24,203 nt of DNA from JBOHRE01 sp050732635 (GCA_050732635.1 JBOHRE010000051.1:1-24203); one strand, 5' to 3'. Counted from the stretch's first letter, positions 7,400-15,295 are shown. Translations and numbers: made by a program. The notes: generated by a model from the sequence alone, not told the origin.

Positions 7400-8038
7400 A
7401 TGCCCGATTGGGAGTTCAAGAGCCGTACTTACGACAACTGCAATTGCGACATGAACTGCGGTTGCCAATTCAACCTGCCCAGCACACATGGCTATTGTCA
7501 GACCGCCTACGTCGGCACCGTTGAAGAAGGCCATTTCGACGAAACGCCGCTGGCCGGCCTGAAGTGGGCGGGGCTTTGGAAATGGCCTGGAGAAATCGCG
7601 GCGGGCAACGGCACGCGCCAGATCATCATTGATGAGCGCGCAGACGAAGCTCAACGGGTGGCGCTCGAAACGATCATTTCGGGCAAGGCGTGCGCCCCCC
7701 TGAGCAATGTCTTTTCCGTCTATGGGTCCATGTGCGAGAACTTTCTCGACACGTTGTTCCTGCCGATCGAGCTCGAAGCGGATTTCGACCAACGAACGGC
7801 AACGGCTCACATCCCTGGCATCCTGAGCAGCCGCGGCAGACATCTGATCAACGAATTCAGCGGCGAACCGTTCCGCATTGCGTTGGCGCGCCCCAGTGGG
7901 AGCGTCGAGTTCACGTACGCGGAGCTCGGACTCGCAACGACCCGGGTGACCGGCGGGATGGACATGGCGTTCGAAAACTCCTATGGCATGTGGTGCGTTC
8001 ACCACTTCAATCAGGACGGATTGATCCGGACTGAGTGA
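7400..8038 (+). CDS. DUF1326 family protein (cassette copy)
   Basis: 212 aa from ATG 7400, with GAAAGGA (7385-7391) as a plausible ribosome-binding site; the frame further upstream overlaps the attC and is not protein-like. The N-terminal motif 'YDNCNCDMNCGCQFN' has the CxCxxxCxC cluster typical of DUF1326 proteins, suggesting a metal or iron-sulfur site. The rest ('STHGYCQTAYVG', 'WPGEIAAGNGTRQIIIDERADEAQR', 'HHFNQDGLIR') is the full family domain with no signal peptide or membrane segment. The family has no firmly assigned function and often sits beside DUF2182 membrane proteins. A second copy at 14134-14802 is about two-thirds identical by eye. It lies immediately after attC site 3, in a long final cassette shared with an alpha/beta hydrolase gene. 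Confidence 0.88.
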   Translation: MPDWEFKSRTYDNCNCDMNCGCQFNLPSTHGYCQTAYVGTVEEGHFDETPLAGLKWAGLWKWPGEIAAGNGTRQIIIDERADEAQRVALETIISGKACAPLSNVFSVYGSMCENFLDTLFLPIELEADFDQRTATAHIPGILSSRGRHLINEFSGEPFRIALARPSGSVEFTYAELGLATTRVTGGMDMAFENSYGMWCVHHFNQDGLIRTE

Positions 8039-8075
8039 TGTCGGGCCGGGCTCCCCTGACGGGGGACCCCCGACA
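8039..8075 (+). other. hairpin after DUF1326 gene; possible terminator or eroded attC
   Basis: TGTCGGG (8039-8045) pairs with CCCGACA (8069-8075), enclosing an inner CCCC-TGAC-GGGG stem. It begins directly after the TGA at 8036-8038. There is no T-run, so a Rho-independent terminator is doubtful. A degenerate GTTATCG lies at 8081-8087, but there is no RYYYAAC partner on the left, so an attC is at best eroded. This is where an attC would be expected if the DUF1326 and hydrolase genes had been separate cassettes. Confidence 0.35.
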
Positions 8076-8166
8076 CGTCCGTTATCGACGGGTGCCGACG
8101 ATCCATACAAAAGTCCGTGCCCGTGGGCCACTGGCTGGGCTACGCCACCCGGAGTCGCCTAATCAG

Positions 8167-9123
8167 ATGACAGACACCCACCCTGCAATCAGCGCCGCAC
8201 GTGAAGCCGAGCGCGAACTATGGCAGGAATATGGCTTGAACATGGTCGAGCGGTTTATCGAACTCGACAACCCACGGCTACGGGTTCGCATGCTCGAGTG
8301 CGGCAGCCCGTCTGGAGACCCCGTGATGTTTGTGCAGGGTGGGCTCGGCGAGGCGTGGGGATGGGCCGCGTTGCTCGCTAGGCTCACCGACTTTCGATGC
8401 ATTACCCTCGATCGTCCCGGCGGCGGGCTCAGTGACGGTATCGATTTCCTTGAGGTGAATGTTCGTAAGGTAGCGGTTGGCGTACTCCAAGCAGTTCTCG
8501 ATGCGGCAGCAGTGCGTCAGGCGGCCTTCGTGGCGAACTCGATGGGTGGGTGGTGGACGTTCCAGCTAGCAATGCAAGCGCCGGCACGCGTGTCACGCAT
8601 GGTGATGATTGGCTGTCCCGCAGTGATCCCGAACACATCAGCCCCATTGCCTATGCGGCTAATGAGCCTCCCAGTGCTGGGCCGCGGGCTAGTCAAACTG
8701 ATGTCGCCCGCGAATGCCACCAAGGCCCGCGATCTCCCGCGCTTTCTCGGGCATCCGGCTCCGGTCGGCCAGCGTTGGTCCGAAGCGGAGGCTGAGACCG
8801 TTTACCGTTTCGGAAACCTGCCCAACGTCCAGTCGTCCTGGCGCACGCTCCTTCGCCGGTTCCTCAGGCTCTGGGGATCCAGTCGCGGGATGCGGATCAC
8901 GCCGGACGAACTACGCAGCGTCAAGCAGCCGACCCTCTTCATCTGGGGAAAGAACGATCCTTTCGGGTCGTCAGATGCTGGGCGCGCGGCCACGGACTTG
9001 ATGGCAGAAGCACGCCTAGAAGTAGTCGGCATCGGTCACCTGCCGTGGTGGGATGAGCCAGACGAGTGCGCGCGCCTCGTCCGCGAATTCCTAAGTCCTT
9101 CAGGGAAAGGGACGGCTGGCTAA
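8167..9123 (+). CDS. alpha/beta hydrolase (cassette gene)
   Basis: 318 aa from ATG 8167, the first ATG of the frame; the ribosome-binding site is weak (GGAG 12 bases upstream). It is an alpha/beta-hydrolase fold protein: oxyanion region 'VQGGLGEAWGW', nucleophile elbow 'ANSMGGW' with Ser125 (Ala in place of the usual first Gly), acid 'GKNDPFG' and base 'GIGHLPWWDEP'. All three catalytic residues are present. Related proteins are esterases, C-C hydrolases or haloperoxidase-like enzymes; the substrate is not evident. There is no signal peptide, so it is cytoplasmic. The stop TAA overlaps the GGCTAAC core of the last attC, typical of a gene captured in an integron cassette. Confidence 0.88.
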   Translation: MTDTHPAISAAREAERELWQEYGLNMVERFIELDNPRLRVRMLECGSPSGDPVMFVQGGLGEAWGWAALLARLTDFRCITLDRPGGGLSDGIDFLEVNVRKVAVGVLQAVLDAAAVRQAAFVANSMGGWWTFQLAMQAPARVSRMVMIGCPAVIPNTSAPLPMRLMSLPVLGRGLVKLMSPANATKARDLPRFLGHPAPVGQRWSEAEAETVYRFGNLPNVQSSWRTLLRRFLRLWGSSRGMRITPDELRSVKQPTLFIWGKNDPFGSSDAGRAATDLMAEARLEVVGIGHLPWWDEPDECARLVREFLSPSGKGTAG

Positions 9124-9185
9124 CGACGGGTTGCACCTGACAGCGGAACCTCCGCGCGCCGCAGGTGAACCCGGAGGCGTTAGAC
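9118..9185 (+). other. attC site 4 (68 bp), last recognisable site
   Basis: The cores are GGCTAAC (9118-9124, one mismatch to RYYYAAC) and GTTAGAC (9179-9185). The left arm GGGTTGCACCTG (9128-9139) pairs with CAGGTGAACCC (9162-9172) except for one extra G on the left. It is compact, with a very short loop region, in the same orientation as the others. It marks the end of the hydrolase cassette. Confidence 0.88.
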
Positions 9186-9400
9186 CGCAGCACGTTTGTG
9201 GCGTCGTCGTCGACGCTTCACCGGTGGCTTGCTGACCGCCGGGAGCGCTTCGGGGTGTGCGGCGGCCACCCGCAGCAGTGCGCACAAACTTCGCCTGGCT
9301 GAACTGGAACCGCGCTCGTAGGACGGCGACATTCGGGGCGTCGGCGTGGAGCAGATCCTCCAGCTGGATGGAGAGTCGGAGTCGACATTCATCAACCCGT
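9180..9400 (-). pseudogene. relic of a HigA/NadS-like HTH antitoxin
   Basis: Read on the minus strand, one frame gives 'DAPNVAVLRARFQFSQAKF' and another, directly after, 'ALLRVAAAHPEALPAV' and a basic tail to a TAA at 9180-9182. These are the two ends of the HTH antitoxin/NadS family ('IRERYGLSQSKFAALLG...NWEQGRR..GPARALLRVAAAHPEAL'). The recognition-helix segment between them (~25 residues) is missing and the frame changes at about 9285, so it is a deletion derivative. No toxin gene is visible beside it. It sits just past attC 4, and its stop codon is formed by the GTCTAAC complement of the attC core. The upstream limit (~9400) is approximate. It fills most of the gap before the regulator gene. 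Confidence 0.5.
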
Positions 9401-9471
9401 TGATCGGCTTGTCATCGAAGGCGAGGGGAGACAGCGGACTTTCAGAGCTGGACCGCAGCCAGAGGACCCAG

Positions 9472-12400
9472 ATGCCGAGTGACACGAGCAGAGTCGGTGG
9501 CGAACGGCGGGCGCGGTTAGAGGTCCGACTGCTTGGTGTAGTCGAGATCATCTTGGACGGACGGCGTCTTCGCCCCTTCAACTCTCTTCGCTTGCAACGG
9601 CTTCTGGCATTGATCGCGTTACGGAGAGGCCCGCAGCACCGCTCACGACTCGCGTTCGAGCTCTGGCCCGACTCCACCGAACGTCAGGCGCGCACCAACC
9701 TCAGAAAGCTGCTCCACGAGTTCCGTCATTCCCTTCCCGACATCGGTGAGTTCGTCGAGATCGACAACGAGACTGTGCGGTGGATACCGACTGGGCCGAG
9801 CGAGGTCGACGTGCTGAGGTTCCGCGATGCCATTGCGGCCGGTGATTTCGAGCTCGCCGCGCGGCTCTATTCGGGCGATCTCCTTCCGGCTAGTTATGAC
9901 AACTGGATCCTGGACGAGCGAGCGAAACTTCGAGCTGAGGCGTATGGGGCCCTCGTGCGGCTGGCAGAAGAGGCTGCGGAGCGCGACGACCACAGAGCCA
10001 CGATCAGGCATGCCCAACGCATCATCGACCTGGAGCCGACCGACGAAGCGGCCGTGCGAATTCAGATGGAAGCACATCTCGCGCTTGGCGACAGAGCCGC
10101 GGCGCTGCGCTCCTACCACTGGTACGCAGAGCTGCTTGAGCGCGAGCTCGAGGTGGCACCGGGCGAGGCGATTCGGGCCATGTACCAACGGCTTCGGGCA
10201 CTCGACCGCGAAGAAGTGCAGGGCAAGGACCTGGCACCTCTCGCCGAATCGCCTTTCGTCGGCCGCGACCTCGAATGGAACCAGCTCGAGGAGGTATGGA
10301 ACACCGCGCGGGAGGGTGGGGCACATCTCGTGTTGGTGACCGGGGAACCGGGGATCGGAAAGTCCCGTCTCGCACTGGAACTCGGCCGCCGCGTTCGAGC
10401 AGAGGGACACGTGGTGGCATCGGCTCGTGCGTACGAGGCTGCGGGCAGACTGCCATGGGGTCCCGTCGTCGACCTACTCAGATCGGATGCTCTCCGAAGC
10501 TCCATTGACACGCTCGATACGGTCTGGAGGGCCGAGCTCGCTCGTCTCCTGCCCGAACTCCTCGACGCTTCCCAGCCATCTGGGCCGAGCCAGTCGGGCG
10601 ACCCGGCTCAGCGTTACCGGTTGTTCGATGCTGTGAGCCGAGCCATCCTCGTCGGCGTCCGCCCGCGCTTGCTGATCATCGACGATCTGCAGTGGTGTGA
10701 CACCGAGACCATTGAGTTGATCGGTTTCGTTATCCGTTCCGGACAAACGGCACCGGTGCTCATCGTCGGTACTGTCCGCTCGGAGGAGATCCCAGAGCAG
10801 CATCCGCTCGTTGGACTCGTCGACGCCTTGGGCCACGACCACGCAGTGACCACCGTGCTACTCGACCGACTCGACGAAGCCACTACCGCGACGCTCGCTG
10901 CCCGGCTACGCGCTGAAGACACGATCGATCCGGAATTGGCGGCACGACTCTGGAGCGAGACCGAAGGCAATCCACTCTTTGTCATCGAAGCTCTCCGAGC
11001 CGGGATCCCCGCTGGCGGAAGTCAGGCAGTGCTCACGCCGACGATGCGGGCGGTGCTGCGAGCCCGACTGGGCCAACTAACTGACGGCGCTCGGCGACTA
11101 GCCGAGGTGGCGGCTGTCATCGGTCGGCCCTTCTCGATCGGTCTGATGGTCTCGGCCACGGGGGTCGATGAGCACGAGCTCGTTGATCATGTCGACGAAC
11201 TTTGGCGCCGACGGATCATCCGTGACCAGGGGCTCACGTACGATTTCAGTCACGACAAGCTTCGGGCGATTGCCCTGGAGATGGTCAGTCCAGCTCGTCG
11301 ACGCCAACTCCACCGGGCCGTCGCCGAGGCGATCGCGGTCGCGCGTCACAAGGACATCGAAGCGGCCAGCCCGCAGCTGGCGGCACACTACGACCAGGCC
11401 GGCATGGTTGAACCGGCCATCAATGCCTACCGCGTCGCGGGGGCCCGAGCGGTGGCGGTATCGGCCCTCGATGAAGCGGTCACCATGTTTCGGCGAGCGC
11501 TCGCACTGCTCGCTGACGTGCCAACGTCACCCGACCGCGATGCGCTCGAGCTCGACATCCGGATCGCCCTCGGATCCCCCCTTGTTGCCCTCGAGGGATA
11601 CGGTTCCAAAGGCGCGCACCAACTCTACGAGCGAGCCCTTTCGCTTTGCCGCAAGCTTCACAGACCCGTGGACCCGCCGATCCTCCGTGGTCTCGCCCTC
11701 GCCCGGCTGCAGGGCTGCCGCTTCGACGATTGCGATGAACTCGCTCGGGCCCTGCTCGACGATGAGAGTCGTGATCCGATCGCCAGGACAGAGGGCCGAT
11801 ATCTTATCGGCGTGAGCGCGTTCTGGCGGGGCGATCTGGCTACGGCCCGCCACTATCTGGATGGCGCTATCGAAGCCTATGACGTATCCCATCGCGACCA
11901 GCATCTGGCGTTGTACGCCCAGGACCCGAAGGCGGTTTGCCTCGTACGGCTGGCCCTCGTCGAGCTGTGGTCCGGAGATGCCGGTAGGGCGGACGAGACA
12001 GCACGATCTGCTCTTGAGATCGCCGTCAATCTCGATCATCTGATGACGTTTGGGTACGTCATCACTTACGCGGCGATCCTCGCGGACGAATCCGAAGATC
12101 TCGCCCGCCTCGCCGAGCTCCTCGCGGACGCCGACCTTCTATGGAAGCGTCTTTCGGAGCGTTACCTCATGGTCGTCCTGGAGGCCCTTCGGGGCTGGCT
12201 GGACGTCTGCGAGGGATCGGCTGGGGGCATCGAGAAGATCGTGCGGTCGGTGGCGCGCTCGCGTACCGAAGGGGAGACCCTCCACCTGACCTACACACTC
12301 CTTCTCCTCGCGCGGGCTCGCGCCAGGGTCGGCGAGTTCCGCGAGGGACGAGCCGCCACACGCGAGGGGCTCGCGTGGTCACACAGGTGCAACCAGCGCT

Positions 12401-12672
12401 ATCTCGAGGCTGAGCTGTGGCGAGTCGACGGTGAGCTGGCTTATCGCAGCGGGGAAACCGAAGCCGCCGCCGCTTCTCTGCGCAGTGCCGTCGAGATCGC
12501 CAGCGCTCAAGGGGCTGGCTGGCTTGAGCTTCGGGCGCTCCACTCCTTCGCCAGTCGATTTCCCGATCGGACACTGCGTGAGCAGCTTGGGGACCTCATC
12601 GAGACTATCCCGTCGGGCCATGATCTCCCGGCGTTCCGGGCAGCCACCGGCCTTCTGAGCGAATCCGGTTGA
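9472..12672 (+). CDS. SARP/AfsR-type transcriptional regulator with ATPase and TPR domains
   Basis: 1066 aa from ATG 9472, chosen because AGAGGA lies five bases upstream and the frame before it overlaps the antitoxin relic. Residues ~15-110 form an OmpR-like winged-helix domain ('RLEVRLLGVVEIILDGRRLRP', 'LWPD...R.NLRKLLHEFR'). About 110-260 is the bacterial transcriptional activation domain (BTAD). About 275-560 is an AAA/NACHT-like ATPase with Walker A 'GEPGIGKS' (residues 291-298) and Walker B 'LLIIDDLQWCD'. The C-terminal half is helical, TPR-like repeats. By family knowledge such proteins activate a nearby operon by binding direct repeats near its promoter; two 7-bp repeats lie 4 bp after this gene's stop codon, ahead of the FAD oxidoreductase. 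Its codon usage is less GC-extreme than the right flank, consistent with acquisition as a cluster. Confidence 0.9.
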   Translation: MPSDTSRVGGERRARLEVRLLGVVEIILDGRRLRPFNSLRLQRLLALIALRRGPQHRSRLAFELWPDSTERQARTNLRKLLHEFRHSLPDIGEFVEIDNETVRWIPTGPSEVDVLRFRDAIAAGDFELAARLYSGDLLPASYDNWILDERAKLRAEAYGALVRLAEEAAERDDHRATIRHAQRIIDLEPTDEAAVRIQMEAHLALGDRAAALRSYHWYAELLERELEVAPGEAIRAMYQRLRALDREEVQGKDLAPLAESPFVGRDLEWNQLEEVWNTAREGGAHLVLVTGEPGIGKSRLALELGRRVRAEGHVVASARAYEAAGRLPWGPVVDLLRSDALRSSIDTLDTVWRAELARLLPELLDASQPSGPSQSGDPAQRYRLFDAVSRAILVGVRPRLLIIDDLQWCDTETIELIGFVIRSGQTAPVLIVGTVRSEEIPEQHPLVGLVDALGHDHAVTTVLLDRLDEATTATLAARLRAEDTIDPELAARLWSETEGNPLFVIEALRAGIPAGGSQAVLTPTMRAVLRARLGQLTDGARRLAEVAAVIGRPFSIGLMVSATGVDEHELVDHVDELWRRRIIRDQGLTYDFSHDKLRAIALEMVSPARRRQLHRAVAEAIAVARHKDIEAASPQLAAHYDQAGMVEPAINAYRVAGARAVAVSALDEAVTMFRRALALLADVPTSPDRDALELDIRIALGSPLVALEGYGSKGAHQLYERALSLCRKLHRPVDPPILRGLALARLQGCRFDDCDELARALLDDESRDPIARTEGRYLIGVSAFWRGDLATARHYLDGAIEAYDVSHRDQHLALYAQDPKAVCLVRLALVELWSGDAGRADETARSALEIAVNLDHLMTFGYVITYAAILADESEDLARLAELLADADLLWKRLSERYLMVVLEALRGWLDVCEGSAGGIEKIVRSVARSRTEGETLHLTYTLLLLARARARVGEFREGRAATREGLAWSHRCNQRYLEAELWRVDGELAYRSGETEAAAASLRSAVEIASAQGAGWLELRALHSFASRFPDRTLREQLGDLIETIPSGHDLPAFRAATGLLSESG

Positions 12673-12675
12673 GAG

Positions 12676-12693
12676 GGAACGCTTTCGGAACGC
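12676..12693 (+). promoter_or_regulatory. putative SARP operator: two GGAACGC heptads, 11-bp period
   Basis: GGAACGC occurs at 12676-12682 and again at 12687-12693, with four bases (TTTC) between. SARP regulators bind heptameric direct repeats with 11-bp spacing, one DNA turn, overlapping the -35 region. The pair sits in the 63-bp gap between the SARP-type regulator and the FAD oxidoreductase it probably controls. A degenerate third heptad (GGGTGCA) follows in phase at 12698. No convincing -10 box could be fixed; TAGGGT at 12696 is closer than usual. Confidence 0.6.
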
Positions 12694-12735
12694 CCTAGGG
12701 TGCATCTTTGTGTGCGACGAGCAAAGGAGCACCCA

Positions 12736-14118
12736 ATGAGCGACACAATCAAGGCATTGACCGAAGCGGTACGCGGTCGCGTCATCACCCCGTCCGATTC
12801 TGACTACGACGACGCTCGCTCTGTCCACAACGCCATGCACGACCGCAAACCCCGCGCCGTCATCCGGTGCGTGGATTCGGCCGACGTGATGGCCGCAGTC
12901 GCTGCCGGCCGCGACGGCGGCCTCGACCTGGCAATTCGTGGTGGGGGCCACAGCGTTCCCGGATTCGGCACGGTGGAAGACGGTCTGGTCATCGACCTGT
13001 CGAGGATGAACAACGTGCGGGTCGACCCGGTCAAGAAGGTCGCCCGGGTTGGGGGCGGCGCAACTTGGGGTGATGTCGACCATGCGACCTACCCGTTCGG
13101 CCTGGCAGCGCCCGGCGGGGTCATCTCGACGACTGGGGTTGGTGGCCTGACGCTGGGCGGCGGCATCGGCTACCTGACCCGCGGCGTCGGACTCTCCATC
13201 GACAACCTGCTGGCGGCCGATGTCGTGCTCGCCGATGGCCGGCAGGTCACGGCGAGCGATTACCAGAACGAAGATTTGTTCTGGGCCTTGCGCGGGGGCA
13301 GCGGCAATTTCGGTGTCGTCACCAGCTTCGTGTTTCAGCTCCACGAGGTCGGTGACATCGTGGGCGGCCCGATTTTCTACGAGCTCGACGATGCCGCGGC
13401 GGTCCTGCAGTGCTACCGCGAATTCATTGCGGATGCGCCCGAACAGCTCGGATGCTTCTGCGGCTGGCAGATTGCTCCTCCTCTGCCGTTCATCCCCGAG
13501 GACCGGGTCGGGGATCTGTTCTGTGTACTGGTCACGTGCTGGAACGGTCCACACGAGGAGGCTGAGCGAGTCCTTAAGCCACTACGCGACGCTGCCGAAG
13601 TGAAGGCGGAGCAGGTCGGCGTCATGCCGTTCCCGGCCCTGCAAAGCGCCTTTGACTTCTTGGTCCCGAAGGGCATGCAGTATTACTGGAAAGCAGACTT
13701 CATCACCGAGCTCACCGACGAGGCGATCGCTGCTCACGTCGAGCATGGCAAAAAGACACCGCACATCAGCTCGAGCATGCATCTCCAGCCGATCAACGGT
13801 GCGGCGCAACGGGTCGGCGCCAACGAGACCGCGTTCGGTCACCGGGACAAGCGCTTTGTCCCGTTGATCCTGGGAATCTGGTCGGACCCTGCCGACAACG
13901 AGGCCAACATCAAGTGGGTGAAGGACTACTACGCAGCTATTCATCCCCACTCGGGCAGCGATGGGGGCTACATCAACTTCATGTCCAGCGACGACGACCA
14001 ACGTGCGGCTGCAAACTATGGCGCCAGCTACGAGCGGCTCGCAGCTGTGAAGGCGACCTATGACCCGGACAACCTCTTCCACATCAACCAGAATATCGCT
14101 CCGGCGAAATCGGATTAG
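12736..14118 (+). CDS. FAD-linked oxidoreductase (FAD_binding_4 / berberine-bridge-enzyme type)
   Basis: 460 aa from ATG 12736, with AAAGGAG six bases upstream. The N-terminal half is the PCMH-type FAD-binding domain: 'AIRGGGHSVPGFG' with the histidine that usually carries the covalent flavin, 'GGGATWGDVD', 'TTGVGGLTLGGGIGYLTRGVGLSIDNL' and 'ALRGGSGNFGVVT'. The second flavin-linking cysteine of bicovalent enzymes is Ser here ('GLSID'), so a single covalent link is likely. The C-terminus 'ATYDPDNLFHINQNI' is the BBE motif. Such enzymes oxidise alcohols, sugars or secondary metabolites using O2; the substrate is unknown. It is cytoplasmic, with no signal peptide. It is the first gene after the SARP operator and is followed after 15 bp by a DUF1326 gene. 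Confidence 0.92.
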   Translation: MSDTIKALTEAVRGRVITPSDSDYDDARSVHNAMHDRKPRAVIRCVDSADVMAAVAAGRDGGLDLAIRGGGHSVPGFGTVEDGLVIDLSRMNNVRVDPVKKVARVGGGATWGDVDHATYPFGLAAPGGVISTTGVGGLTLGGGIGYLTRGVGLSIDNLLAADVVLADGRQVTASDYQNEDLFWALRGGSGNFGVVTSFVFQLHEVGDIVGGPIFYELDDAAAVLQCYREFIADAPEQLGCFCGWQIAPPLPFIPEDRVGDLFCVLVTCWNGPHEEAERVLKPLRDAAEVKAEQVGVMPFPALQSAFDFLVPKGMQYYWKADFITELTDEAIAAHVEHGKKTPHISSSMHLQPINGAAQRVGANETAFGHRDKRFVPLILGIWSDPADNEANIKWVKDYYAAIHPHSGSDGGYINFMSSDDDQRAAANYGASYERLAAVKATYDPDNLFHINQNIAPAKSD

Positions 14119-14133
14119 AGGAGGATCCACGAA

Positions 14134-14802
14134 ATGAATGATCAATGGCTGTTCAAGAGCGAAACCTATGACAACTGCAACTGCGCCGTGAATTGTGGTT
14201 GCCAGTTCAACTTGCCTAGCACCCACGGCTATTGCCAGTCGGCCTTCGTCGGTAACATCGTTGAAGGTCATTTCAACGATACGCCGCTTGCGGGGCTGAA
14301 TTGGGCGGCGCTGTACAAGTGGCCCGGCGAAATCGCGGAGGCAAATGGTAAACGCCAGATCGTTATCGACGAACGTGCGGATGAAGCACAACGGATCGCG
14401 CTTGAAACGATCATCTCAGGCGGCGCATGTGAGCCGTTGAGCAATCTGTTCGCCGTATTCGCGTCTACATGCTCGGAATTTTGCGAGACATTGTTCCTGC
14501 CGATTGGTCTCGAAGCAAACTTCGAACTCCGAACTGCCAAGGTCGATATCCCGGGCGTCATGACTAGCATCGGCAAACCGATGATCAACGAGTTTAATGG
14601 AGAGCCGTTCCACGTTGCGCTGGCTCGCCCTAGTGGCAGTTTTGAGTTTACCTATGCAGAAATCGGACTAGGCACGACGTCGGTGACGGGTGATATGGAG
14701 ATGGCGTACGAGGATTCCTGGACCCATTTTTGTATTCACCACTTCAATCAGGATGGGTTGGTCCGCGAAAGATCGAGGCTCACAGCCTGGCTTGGCACGT
14801 GA
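14134..14802 (+). CDS. DUF1326 family protein (second copy)
   Basis: 222 aa from ATG 14134, with AGGAGG at 14119-14124, right after the oxidoreductase stop, so it is co-transcribed with that gene. The same 'YDNCNCAVNCGCQFN' (CxCxxxCxC) motif and full domain occur as in the copy at 7400-8038; the proteins agree in about two of three residues by eye. The family domain ends at 'HHFNQDGLVR', and about 11 further residues (ERSRLTAWLGT) look like a read-on tail where the normal stop was lost. DUF1326 genes are often paired with a DUF2182 membrane protein, and a decayed DUF2182 gene lies just downstream, so the pair has lost its partner. The function of the family is not established; a metal-related role is an inference. 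Confidence 0.88.
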   Translation: MNDQWLFKSETYDNCNCAVNCGCQFNLPSTHGYCQSAFVGNIVEGHFNDTPLAGLNWAALYKWPGEIAEANGKRQIVIDERADEAQRIALETIISGGACEPLSNLFAVFASTCSEFCETLFLPIGLEANFELRTAKVDIPGVMTSIGKPMINEFNGEPFHVALARPSGSFEFTYAEIGLGTTSVTGDMEMAYEDSWTHFCIHHFNQDGLVRERSRLTAWLGT

Positions 14803-14882
14803 GTCCGCGGTCGCTTGAACAACCCAACAGCATGGCGGGGCTCCTCACTAAGGCAAAACGTCAGCCCGTGAATTCTACTAAC

Positions 14883-15221
14883 GTGCTCGAGGTGGCGCTT
14901 CGTCGAGACCGAGTAGTAGTGATTCTCGTTCTTTGGCGGTGATTGCCGGCAGCGTGGCTGTATCTTTTAGCCGGAGCGGGCACGGGCATGTATCCCCCAC
15001 GAGATGGGCGTGCTCGTTCCGGCTCAAATGAGCATGGAGCCGTCGATGCCGGGCACGGCCAGCATGTCCGGCCACGAGACGATGACGGGGGCCAGCGGAC
15101 ACTCGAGTGCAGGTCTCCGATTAGCTCCCTGTTTGCGCATTGGCGCACCGGCGTCGGGGGCGCATTCAGGATGGGCACTGAGCACGGCGCATTCTGCTTA
15201 GGCTGTTGTTGGTTCCGGTAA
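14883..15221 (+). pseudogene. decayed DUF2182 predicted metal-binding membrane protein
   Basis: Pieces of a DUF2182 protein can be read in order. 'LEVALRRDRVVVILVLWR' from GTG 14883 is followed by an in-frame TGA (14940-14942), then 'AAWLYLLAGAGTGM' in the same frame. A shifted frame gives a Met-rich stretch ('QMSMEPSMPGTASMSGHETM'). The original frame then gives 'ECRSPISSLFAHWRTGVGG', 'AFRMGTEHGAFCLGCCWFR' and a stop at 15219-15221. The intact family is roughly 250 aa with several membrane helices; the central helices are deleted and the end is cut after 'GCCW'. It follows DUF1326, the expected neighbour. The gene is dead: it has a stop, a frameshift and a large deletion. Confidence 0.65.
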
Positions 15222-15295
15222 CGTGTCGGCGACGGCTGCTCGAGCACCTCATGATCACCCGCCACGTCAAGGATCTGCACGTCCGGTAAGGCCAC

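Larger units (their letters stand above)
4458..9179 (+). mobile_element. integron gene-cassette array without a functional integrase
   Basis: This span is cut by attC sites into cassettes at 4458-5737, 5738-6498, 6499-7250 and 7251-9179, taking each boundary after the G of GTTRRRY. Each cassette has plus-strand genes close to its attC, so the intervals between stop codon and attC are 4, 31 and 41 bp, and in the last the stop overlaps the site. The attC sites differ in length (101, 141, 126 and 68 bp), as in real integrons, and share orientation by the side of the extra-helical base. With only an integrase tail left at 4198-4341, the array fits the class called CALIN (attC clusters lacking an integron integrase). 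The last cassette is long and carries two genes, so an attC may have decayed between them. Confidence 0.8.

Noticed and set aside
14940..14942. In-frame TGA in the DUF2182 remnant as a second selenocysteine
   Set aside because: The same gene also has a frameshift and a large deletion, no conserved Cys is expected there, and no hairpin was seen downstream. It is an ordinary decay stop.
14822..15204. Further attC site after the second DUF1326 gene (ACCCAAC at 14822; CTTAGGC near 15198)
   Set aside because: The right-hand piece is codons of the DUF2182 remnant and begins with C instead of G; no complementary arms were found.
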